NCBI GenBank assembly: GCA_964450715.1
Contig: CAYVFC010000141.1
Location: 1 to 21,181, forward strand
Source of the DNA: CAYVFC01 sp964450715
GTDB taxonomy: Bacteria; Myxococcota_A; Polyangia; Polyangiales; JAFGIB01
DNA: 21,181 nucleotides
Direction of reading: 5' to 3'
Each line of letters starts with the position of its first letter. Positions within the stretch are counted from its first letter, which is position 1. The notes beneath the pieces were generated by a model. The model was given only the letters and a program-made list of their open reading frames with translations. It was not told where the DNA came from and searched no databases. A program made the position numbers and the translations under genes. Of the stretch, positions 15,088 through 21,181 are shown piece after piece.

Positions 15088-16026
15088 ATGAGATACAGGA
15101 TTCCGTGCTGGGTTTTCGCCATCGTCATGCTGTTAGGGTCGGCTGGGTGCAGCTTCCACGTAAGAGCCGGATCGGACAGCAACAGCAAGACTAGCAGCGT
15201 CTCGCGCGCCAGGCAGCGCACCAAGTCGCGGGCGAAACAGAGCGTTCCCAGGGCTAAGGTCGAGGCCAAGGCCTCGGTGAAAGCCAAGAGCCGGAGCACG
15301 AAGACGGCGGAACCGGCGCAAAAGGCCGAGCCGGAGCAGAAGGCCGCACCGGCCGAACCGGCCGCGCCCAAGGCAAAGGCCGCAGGCGTCGCCATCGCCA
15401 GGGTCGACAAGGCGGACCAGGAAAAGCAGCAACCCAAGCCCAAGCAGGCAAAGGCCACGGGCGTCGGCGTCGCAAAGGTCAACAAGGCGGACAAGAAAAA
15501 GCAGCCTCCCAAGCAGGCAAAGGCCACGGGCGTCGGCGTCGCAAAGGTCAACAAAGCAGACGCCGCCAAGAAACCCCCCAAGCGGGCCACCGCCGGCGGC
15601 AAGGCCGTGGCAATGGTCGATAAGGCGAGCGCGAAGAAAAAGCCTCCCAAGCAGGCCACCGCCGGCGGCAAGGCCAAGGCCGACGTCGACAAGGCAGACG
15701 CCGAGAAAAAGCCCGCCAAGGACGCCAAGGCCGCGGGCAAGGCCGTGGGCACGCCCGGTCAGGCGGACGAGGACAAGGCAGAGCTCAGCTGCGAGCTGCA
15801 GAGCAACCAGGCGCCTCGCGGCGGACAGCTCGTGCTCAAGGGGCGCGGTTTCGGCTCTACCCCGGTGGTGCGTATCGGCACCCGCGTCGCCCGCATCATC
15901 AAGCGCGGAAAACGCCAGGTCACCGTTCAGGTCTCCTCGCTCTCGAATGGCGGCAAGGTCAGGCTGCGCGCCGGAGGTAAAGCGGTCGACTGCGGCGAGC
16001 TGACCATCATCGGCAAGGACAACTAG
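15088..16026 (+). CDS. Lys/Ala-rich repeat lipoprotein with C-terminal IPT/TIG-like domain
   Basis: The 312-residue protein has a lipoprotein signal (hydrophobic 7-18, GSAGC, Cys21) and a basic Ser/Arg/Lys region (30-90). Six Lys/Ala/Gly/Val-rich repeats of 23-24 residues follow (95-233), then an Ig-like IPT/TIG domain (about 234-309) with APRGGQLVLKGRGFG and VRIGTRVARII, and a likely disulfide between Cys235 and Cys302. The polycationic repeats resemble histone-H1-like or peptidoglycan-binding Lys/Ala tails. Placed outside the cytoplasm, they more likely contact wall, lipopolysaccharide or acidic polysaccharide than DNA; this is inference. The ATG at 15088 is preferred to the one at 15031 because GGAGG lies upstream and the signal peptide begins there. 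It lies 61 bp before the phosphodiesterase/glycosyltransferase cassette on the same strand. Confidence 0.82.
   Translation: MRYRIPCWVFAIVMLLGSAGCSFHVRAGSDSNSKTSSVSRARQRTKSRAKQSVPRAKVEAKASVKAKSRSTKTAEPAQKAEPEQKAAPAEPAAPKAKAAGVAIARVDKADQEKQQPKPKQAKATGVGVAKVNKADKKKQPPKQAKATGVGVAKVNKADAAKKPPKRATAGGKAVAMVDKASAKKKPPKQATAGGKAKADVDKADAEKKPAKDAKAAGKAVGTPGQADEDKAELSCELQSNQAPRGGQLVLKGRGFGSTPVVRIGTRVARIIKRGKRQVTVQVSSLSNGGKVRLRAGGKAVDCGELTIIGKDN
15370..15786 (+). repeat. 69-bp in-frame coding tandem repeat (six units)
   Basis: The units start at residues 95, 119, 142, 165, 188 and 211; the first is 24 residues and the rest 23. Units 2 and 3 are nearly identical at DNA level (both encode KQAKATGVGVAKVNKAD), while later units have diverged, suggesting recent duplication at that point of the array. 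Confidence 0.85.
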
Positions 16027-16087
16027 CTGCGCCGCGCGAAGTCCGCAACCGGCGGCAACCGCCCGTCTACCGTGCTAATCGGAGAGG

Positions 16088-17473
16088 GTGACCCACCGTC
16101 CCCGAGTCATGGTGATCGGGCTGGATTGCGCCTCACCCGATCTGGTCTTCGATCGTTTCCGCTCCAGCATGCCGCACGTCGCCCGGCTTATGGAGCGGGG
16201 CACCTGGGGTCCGCTCCGTTCCTGCGTCCCCCCCATCACCGTTCCGGCCTGGGCCTCGATGTTGAGCGGCCTCGATCCGGGCCAGCTCGGCCTGTACGGG
16301 TTGCGCGATCGCAGGCCGGGCAGCTACCAGCTAGACCTCGCCGACTCCGCTCGCCTGCCCCGTTCGCTGGTCTGGGACCGACTGGGCGCGGCCGGCAAGC
16401 AGGTAGCCGTGCTCTTCGTGCCGCCCTCCTATCCGCCCTTCGAGGTGAACGGCAGCCTGGTCTCCTGTTTTCTGACCCCGGGAGCGGACTGTTCGCACAC
16501 CTACCCGGTCTCTCTGGCCGACGAGCTGGCCGAGCGCTTCGGTCCCTACCTGCCCGACCTGGAGGGCTTCCGGCACCGAGACCGCGAGGCACTGCCCGCC
16601 GAGCTGCACCGCCTGGCCGAGCAGCACTTCGACATAGCCGAGCACATCTGGCAGACCCGCCGCCCCGACTGCCTGATCATGGTGGAGATCGGCCCCGACC
16701 GCCTCCACCACGCTTTCTGGCACCACCTCTACCCCGAGGAATCCGCGAACGAACGGGATAGACACTACGAAGAGGTCTGCCGCAGCTACTACCGGCTGAT
16801 CGACCAGCGCGTGGGTCGTCTGGCCGACCTGGCCGGGGAGGAGAGCTCGCTGCTGCTGGTCAGCGACCACGGCGCGCGCGCGCTGCGCGGCGGCATCTGC
16901 ATCAACGAGCTGCTCATCACCAACGGATGGCTCCGGCTGCAGAGCTACCCGGACCGGCCCACGCCCCTGTCCGAGCTACGGGTCGACTGGAGCGGTACCC
17001 GCGCCTGGGGCGAGGGGGGCTACCATGGCCGCGTTTTTATCAACCTGGCCGGCCGCGAGCCACAAGGGGTGGTAGATCCGGCCGACTACCGGAGCGAACG
17101 CGAGCGCCTCGCCCGCCTGCTGGAATCGGTCGCCGCGCCGGACGGGCGCCGGCTGGACAACCGGGTTGTGGCCCCCGAGCAGTGCTACGCCGAGGTAAAC
17201 GGCTTGCCCCCCGATCTGCTGGTGTTTTTCGATGATCTCGGCTTTCGCTCGATCGGATCGGTCGGTCACGCTACCATCCACACCCCGCGCAACGATCGCG
17301 GCCCGGACGGCTGCAACCACCACTGGGACGGTATCTTCGTCATGGCCGGCGGCGATGCCCCGCGGCGGGGCCGGATCAACGGTGCCGCTATTCGCGACGT
17401 GGCCAGCACCATCCTCGGACTGATGAAGCTACCGGTTCCCCACCTTCTCGCCGGGATCGACCGCAGCCGCTGA
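16088..17473 (+). CDS. Alkaline-phosphatase-superfamily phosphodiesterase/phosphotransferase (first of pair)
   Basis: The 461-residue protein shows the metal-binding pattern of the type I phosphodiesterase/nucleotide pyrophosphatase branch. D13 lies in GLDCASPD, the nucleophile Thr51 in PPITVPAW, D204-x3-H208, D260-H261 in VSDHGA, and a His at 411/412 in NHHWDGIFVMAG. Such enzymes use two zinc or other divalent ions to hydrolyse or transfer phosphodiester groups. It has no signal peptide or membrane span, so it appears cytoplasmic, unlike many relatives. It shares a GREP-x-G motif (323-328) with the next gene product, so the two look like distant paralogues. The GTG at 16088 follows GGAG closely; ATG at 16109 is the alternative. 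It lies 21 bp upstream of the second enzyme, in an operon with a glycosyltransferase. The substrate is unknown. Confidence 0.87.
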   Translation: MTHRPRVMVIGLDCASPDLVFDRFRSSMPHVARLMERGTWGPLRSCVPPITVPAWASMLSGLDPGQLGLYGLRDRRPGSYQLDLADSARLPRSLVWDRLGAAGKQVAVLFVPPSYPPFEVNGSLVSCFLTPGADCSHTYPVSLADELAERFGPYLPDLEGFRHRDREALPAELHRLAEQHFDIAEHIWQTRRPDCLIMVEIGPDRLHHAFWHHLYPEESANERDRHYEEVCRSYYRLIDQRVGRLADLAGEESSLLLVSDHGARALRGGICINELLITNGWLRLQSYPDRPTPLSELRVDWSGTRAWGEGGYHGRVFINLAGREPQGVVDPADYRSERERLARLLESVAAPDGRRLDNRVVAPEQCYAEVNGLPPDLLVFFDDLGFRSIGSVGHATIHTPRNDRGPDGCNHHWDGIFVMAGGDAPRRGRINGAAIRDVASTILGLMKLPVPHLLAGIDRSR

Positions 17474-17494
17474 CCGGTAAAACGACCACAAACC

Positions 17495-19264
17495 ATGACC
17501 GCACCGCCCGAGACCGGAACCGCCCGCCCGCCCGCCACCGGCGCCCGCTCGCTAGTGGTAGGCCTGGACGGCGCCGATCCGGATCTGGTGTCCGCGCTCG
17601 GCCCGGGCGAGCTTCCCCACCTGCACGAGCTCATGCGGCGCGGCGTATACGCCCGGCTGCAGAGCCTCAGGCCGCCGGCCACGCTCCCCAACTGGCTGAC
17701 CTTTCTGACCGGCACCGATCCGGCTGTACACGGCGTATTCGACTTCACCGTGCGCGACGGATACCGCGTGCGGTTCACCGGCGGCTCGGCCCGCGCGACC
17801 CCCACCGTGGTCGCCCGGCTCGACCGCCTGGGCCTGGGTTGCGCCTGCCTCTTCTTCCCCGGTACCTGGCCGCCGGAACGGCTCGACCACGGCGTCTTCA
17901 TCAGCGGCTGGGACTCCCCCGTGGCCTTCGAGGCCGACGGCTCCTTCGTCTGGCCCCCCGATCTGTACCGCGAGATCGTATCGCGCTTCGGCCCGCTACG
18001 CTTCGACGATACGGACGAGCTCAACGCCCACCGCCCGGGCTGGCACGAACGGCTGCCCGCCGCTCTTATAGAGCGTATCCAGCAGCGGACCCGGCTGGCC
18101 GAGTGGCTGCTGGGCCGGCGGGCCTGGGACCTGTTCGCCGTCTACTTCGGTGAGAGCGATACCGCCGCCCATCACCTCTGGGCCTTTCACGATCCGGGCT
18201 CGCCGCGGCGCCCGGCGCGGGTGACCCCCGGTCAGGCCTCGGGCCTGGCCCGGGTCTACCGCGAGCTGGACCGCGCGCTGGGCCGGCTGCTGCAAGCGGC
18301 CGGGGGCAGCCGGGTCGAGGTCACCGTGCTCAGCGACCACGGTTCGGGCGGTAGCTCGGATAAAGTACTCTACCTTAACCGCTACTTGGAGCAGGCGGGC
18401 CTTCTGCGCTTGCGCCCGGGCGACGCCGGGGGCGCGCTGGTGCGCACCGCCCGCTCGTCCGCCCTGGCCCTGCTGCCGCCCCGGGTCCGCGAGCGGCTCT
18501 TCCGCGCCGCGGACCGGCGACTGCCGTCGCTCTTGGAATCGCGCGCCAGGTTCGGCGCCATCGATATGAAGCGCACGGCCGTGTTCAGCGACGAGCTCAA
18601 CTACTTCCCGGCGCTGCATTACAACCTGCGTGGCCGCGAGCCCGAGGGTAGGCTCTTTAAAGGGGACATCCCCTCCGTCCGGCGCGACCTGGAGCAGGCC
18701 TTGGCAGCGCTTCGCGATCCCTGGAGCGGCCGCCCGGTGGTCAAGGCCGTCCACCCCCGCGAAGAGCTCTTCCGCGGCCCGCAGCTACACCGCGCCCCCG
18801 ACCTGCTGCTCGAGCTCGAGCTGGACGCCGCGGACGGCGCCGACGGCGCGGGCTACTGCTACCACCTCGGCCGCTCGGCCGACGCCCCGTCGAGATCGGG
18901 TGCCTGGCGCCGGCTAGAGCCCGGCGAGTTGGTGGGCCGCAAGGGGGGCGCGCTTTCCGGCAGCCACCGACCGCACGGCCTGCTGTTGGCCGCCGGCCCG
19001 CGCGTCAAACCGGCCGGCCGGCTCGAGGCCGGCATCGCCGACGCCACGGTGCTTCTGCTGGCCCGCATGGGGATCGCGCCCCCGCCCGAGCTCTGTGGCA
19101 GGATCCCGCCGAGCGCGCTCAAGCAACCGGCGCCGGGCGACTCGCCGGCAGCGTCGCTTGCAGGAGCTCTTCCCTCGGGTCCGTCCCCGGTCCCGCCGCC
19201 CCCCGACCCCCCCGATCAAGCGCGCGTGCGGGCGCGCCTGAGAGCGCTGGGATACATAGAGTAA
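17495..19264 (+). CDS. Alkaline-phosphatase-superfamily phosphodiesterase/phosphotransferase (second of pair)
   Basis: The 589-residue protein carries the same superfamily ligands: D25 in GLDGADPD, nucleophile Thr63 in PPATLPNW, D222-x3-H226 (ESDTAAHHLW), D281-H282 (LSDHGSGG) and H491 in GSHRPHG. It differs from its neighbour by a longer middle segment (about 310-430) and a Pro-rich C-terminal extension (543-575) that ends in RLRALGYIE, a terminus often seen in this superfamily. It has no signal peptide. GREPEG (380-385) matches the GREPQG of the first enzyme. The ATG at 17495 has no strong Shine-Dalgarno, so translation may depend on the gene 21 bp upstream. Its TAA overlaps the ATG of the glycosyltransferase by one base, evidence of translational coupling. 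A role in transferring or removing a phospho-group on a glycan or lipid is inferred. Confidence 0.87.
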   Translation: MTAPPETGTARPPATGARSLVVGLDGADPDLVSALGPGELPHLHELMRRGVYARLQSLRPPATLPNWLTFLTGTDPAVHGVFDFTVRDGYRVRFTGGSARATPTVVARLDRLGLGCACLFFPGTWPPERLDHGVFISGWDSPVAFEADGSFVWPPDLYREIVSRFGPLRFDDTDELNAHRPGWHERLPAALIERIQQRTRLAEWLLGRRAWDLFAVYFGESDTAAHHLWAFHDPGSPRRPARVTPGQASGLARVYRELDRALGRLLQAAGGSRVEVTVLSDHGSGGSSDKVLYLNRYLEQAGLLRLRPGDAGGALVRTARSSALALLPPRVRERLFRAADRRLPSLLESRARFGAIDMKRTAVFSDELNYFPALHYNLRGREPEGRLFKGDIPSVRRDLEQALAALRDPWSGRPVVKAVHPREELFRGPQLHRAPDLLLELELDAADGADGAGYCYHLGRSADAPSRSGAWRRLEPGELVGRKGGALSGSHRPHGLLLAAGPRVKPAGRLEAGIADATVLLLARMGIAPPPELCGRIPPSALKQPAPGDSPAASLAGALPSGPSPVPPPPDPPDQARVRARLRALGYIE

Positions 19265-20481
19265 TGGGCGTCGAATCCCCCATGCTGCACGTGGCGGCCA
19301 TGCCCTTCCCCTCCTACCAGGGCACCCAGGGGGCGGTGCGCGCCATGCTGGAGGCGCTGCACGGCTCGGGCCAGCAGCCGCACCTGCTCTCCTACGCTTC
19401 GGCGGGCTATCCCTACCGACCCCCCTTCGCCCTGCACCGCCTGACCGACTTCCCTCCCTATTTGTCGCTGCGCGCCGGGCCCTCCGCGGTCAAGCTGGCA
19501 CTCGACGCGCGCATGGCGCTACACCTGAGAAGCCTTGTACGCCGTATCTCGGCGCGGGTGATCGTGGCGCACAACGTCGAGGCGGCTGCCGTCGCCCTGG
19601 GCGCCCGCGCCGCGCCGGTCATCTTCTTCGCACACACCGATATGGGCGCCGAGTTGCCCTGCTACCGGCTGCCGCTGCCCGCCTTCGCCCCCCGGCTGGC
19701 GGGCGGCGCGCTCGACCGCTGGCTGGCCCGCCGGTCCGCGGCCGTGGCCACCATTTCGCCGCTACTCGAGCAGCGCTTCAGCCGACTGTTGCGCGATCGA
19801 ACGCGCGATGGCGGCGGGTCGCCTCGACCCCCGGTTCGCTACCTCCCCCTGCCTTGGCCGGTGCCCGAAGCGATGAGCCCTCAGGAGCGCGCCGGGCACC
19901 GCCGCGCGCTGGGTTACGGCCCGGACGACGACGTGCTGCTGTACGCCGGCAATCTCGACGGCTACCAGGGATGGGAGAGCGTGCTTGAGGTCGTCCGCCT
20001 GCTGCGCGCGCGCCCCACCCGCCTGCAGGTGCTCTTCGCCACCGAGTCCGATCCCGCCCCGCTGCGGCGGCGGGCGCACGAGATCGGCGTCGCCGATCGG
20101 CTTCGCGTCACCGGCCTGGACGGCGAGCAGGCCCGCCGCCGGACGCACGCGGCAGCGGACGTGGCACTGGTGCCGCGCCGCGCCCCGGGCGGCTTGCCCA
20201 TCAAGCTGCTGGATGCGCTAGCCCGGGGGGTGCCCTCCGTGGCCGCGCCGTTGGCCACTGCCGGCCTCTCTCTAAACGGCGCCGCGCTGGTCGCACCGGA
20301 CGCCGAGAGCGAAACGCTGGCCGACCGCGTCTGCCGGGTGCTGGACGACGCCAGGCTTCGGCAATCGCTCTCGAGTGCCGGACCCGCCTACGTCCGTTCC
20401 CGCCACGACGCCGCCGGCTTCGTCGATGCCCTCTCGGATCTGCAACGCCGCATGGAGGCTGACGGCAAGCAGCGCTCTTGA
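19264..20481 (+). CDS. Family 4-type glycosyltransferase
   Basis: The 405-residue protein has the two-domain GT-B layout. An N-terminal acceptor domain starts HVAAMPFPSYQGTQGAVR, where the family's glycine loop lies, and a hinge falls near 190-220. The C-terminal nucleotide-sugar domain has LLYAGNLDGYQGWESVLEVV (225-244), RVTGL (281-285) and GGLPIKLLDALARGVPSVA (309-327). In the last motif, the usual acidic residue of E-x7-E is present as Asp317. It resembles retaining GT4 enzymes that build lipopolysaccharide, glycolipid or capsule from NDP-sugars on the cytoplasmic membrane face. Its ATG overlaps the stop of the preceding phosphodiesterase gene (TAATG). Specificity cannot be read from the sequence. 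Confidence 0.9.
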   Translation: MGVESPMLHVAAMPFPSYQGTQGAVRAMLEALHGSGQQPHLLSYASAGYPYRPPFALHRLTDFPPYLSLRAGPSAVKLALDARMALHLRSLVRRISARVIVAHNVEAAAVALGARAAPVIFFAHTDMGAELPCYRLPLPAFAPRLAGGALDRWLARRSAAVATISPLLEQRFSRLLRDRTRDGGGSPRPPVRYLPLPWPVPEAMSPQERAGHRRALGYGPDDDVLLYAGNLDGYQGWESVLEVVRLLRARPTRLQVLFATESDPAPLRRRAHEIGVADRLRVTGLDGEQARRRTHAAADVALVPRRAPGGLPIKLLDALARGVPSVAAPLATAGLSLNGAALVAPDAESETLADRVCRVLDDARLRQSLSSAGPAYVRSRHDAAGFVDALSDLQRRMEADGKQRS

Positions 20482-20767
20482 ACGGATACGCCGACTACCC
20501 GCCGGGATACCGAAAGGCGTGGCGCGTTTTCGCTGGTTGTCATTTAGAGGGGCCGAAGGCGACGAGAAATCTCCATCGATATCGGGAAGTCCGCACCGAG
20601 GAGAATCCTCTCATCTCGAAATGACAACAACGGAGCGAGAGCGCGAAAAGTTGACTTTGCCCCGCGCCTTCCCGCGCGCCCCTTTTCCGGCCGGCCGTTT
20701 TTTTTCTCCCCGGCCAGGACCCTACTACCATCGTTTCTCGGTCCCCGCTGGACCGCCAACAGCCTCG
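20482..20767. other. Intergenic region with MITE/REP-like element and T-run
   Basis: The 286 bp hold the palindromic element at 20536-20628 and, further on, a run of eight T (20699-20706) after a short GC palindrome. The GC palindrome lacks a proper loop, so I do not call a terminator. No promoter for the last gene is evident. Confidence 0.5.
20536..20628. mobile_element. 93-bp MITE/REP-like palindromic repeat
   Basis: GTTGTCATTT (20536-20545) and AAATGACAAC (20619-20628) form perfect 10-bp terminal inverted repeats. The sequence just inside each end is also related: GAGAAATCTCC on the left, and GAGAGGATTCTCC on the right when reversed. The layout matches the widespread bacterial TTGTCATT-CGAG...GAATCTC intergenic repeats as I remember them. 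There is no coding capacity. It lies 54 bp after the glycosyltransferase stop. Confidence 0.75.
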
Positions 20768-21181
20768 ATGACCACCGATCGTCAGCAAACGCCCGCCGCC
20801 GTCAGCCGCGGGCGAGGCGGCGAAAGCCGCAAGCAAAGGCTCGTGGAAGAGCGGCTGCGGTCGTTATTGGCCGGCTCGCACCGCTGCCCGGTCGAGCTGC
20901 CCGCCGTCTCCGAGATCCTGGCAGCGGTCATCTCCCTGGCCAGCGGCAGGCGGCGCCGGGCGCTGCTCCCGCTGGCAAGCGTGCCCACCGAGTTCGCGCT
21001 GCTGCGCCGCGGCCAGCGCGTGCTGGTCGACTACTACGGCACCGGCACGGTTCCCGAAGTGCTGCTCCGCAAGCGCGAGGTCGAGCTCGCGCAGCTGCTC
21101 GACCTCTGCGCGAGCGCCGTGCGCGCGCAGGCCGAAGAGCAGCCCGACCCGGCCGCCGCCCGCGCCCTCGGGCGCCTGGCC
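20768..21181 (+). CDS. Unrecognised protein, 5' part only (runs off the window)
   Basis: An open frame starts at the ATG at 20768 and continues without a stop for 138 codons to the window edge. It begins MTTDRQQTPAAVSRGRGG and continues with basic, then helical sequence, including VPTEFALLRRGQRVLVDYYG (residues 73-92), followed by a Leu/Arg/Glu-rich helix. There is no signal peptide. The codon use (strong G/C third positions) and lack of stops favour a real gene. I do not recognise a family from this N-terminal part. It follows the glycosyltransferase by 286 bp on the same strand, with the palindromic repeat between. Confidence 0.7.
   Translation, partial: MTTDRQQTPAAVSRGRGGESRKQRLVEERLRSLLAGSHRCPVELPAVSEILAAVISLASGRRRRALLPLASVPTEFALLRRGQRVLVDYYGTGTVPEVLLRKREVELAQLLDLCASAVRAQAEEQPDPAAARALGRLA

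Noticed and set aside
16072..16761. 229-codon plus-strand open frame overlapping the first phosphodiesterase gene
   Set aside because: It is an alternative frame of the same DNA with Arg/Pro/Gly shadow composition; the 16088 frame has complete AP-superfamily motifs.
20686..20710. Short GC palindrome followed by eight T as an intrinsic terminator
   Set aside because: CGGCCGGCCG is self-complementary but leaves at most a 3-bp stem once a loop is allowed, too weak to support a terminator call.

Overview
The window is a high-GC (roughly two thirds G+C by eye) bacterial chromosome segment. Several genes encode lipoproteins with long Gly/Ala/Ser/Asp-rich or Lys/Ala-rich linkers, alongside a HEAT-repeat lipoprotein, a SyrD/YojI-type peptide exporter and small palindromic repeat elements. 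This style suggests a Myxococcota-like (former deltaproteobacterial) or similar large-genome environmental lineage; that is inference, because there is no rRNA or other decisive marker. A run of exactly 100 N (3181-3280) shows that the sequence is a scaffold from a draft or metagenome assembly.

Layout. 248-2384 (minus): a vertebrate-type N-acetylglutamate synthase-like protein followed by a secreted seven-TPR protein. 2485-3180 (plus): a YkgJ-type cysteine-cluster protein with an Asn/Gly/Lys/Arg repeat tail. 3181-3468: the assembly gap, a GCCTGGG tandem repeat and a 105-bp inverted-repeat element. 3469-4566 (plus): a NodB-type polysaccharide deacetylase lipoprotein. 4600-6562 (minus): a DUF6918-like small protein and a CPBP (CAAX-type) membrane protease with an extra N-terminal domain. 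6673-8325 (plus): a cyclic-peptide-type ABC exporter, divergent from the protease. 8455-12203 (minus): a probable operon of NADP-type isocitrate dehydrogenase carrying a four-cysteine insert, an almost perfectly periodic HEAT lipoprotein and a DinB-fold protein. 12367-14583 (minus): two lipoproteins separated by a 252-bp MITE-like element. 15088-16026 (plus): a Lys/Ala-repeat lipoprotein with an IPT/TIG-like end. 16088-20481 (plus): a tight cassette of two cytoplasmic alkaline-phosphatase-superfamily enzymes and a GT4 glycosyltransferase. 20536-20628: a second MITE/REP-like element. 20768 to the end: the beginning of an unrecognised gene.

How the genes fit together. Most of the content is cell-envelope related: lipoproteins, a deacetylase, a membrane protease, an exporter, and a glycosyltransferase/phospho-transfer cassette. 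Central metabolism is represented only by isocitrate dehydrogenase and the arginine-pathway acetyltransferase. No CRISPR array, prophage, transposase gene, tRNA or rRNA was seen. The candidates most worth follow-up are the cysteine-rich insert next to the catalytic serine of isocitrate dehydrogenase and its operon with the HEAT and DinB genes, the dual AP-superfamily/GT4 cassette, and the three different palindromic repeat elements.
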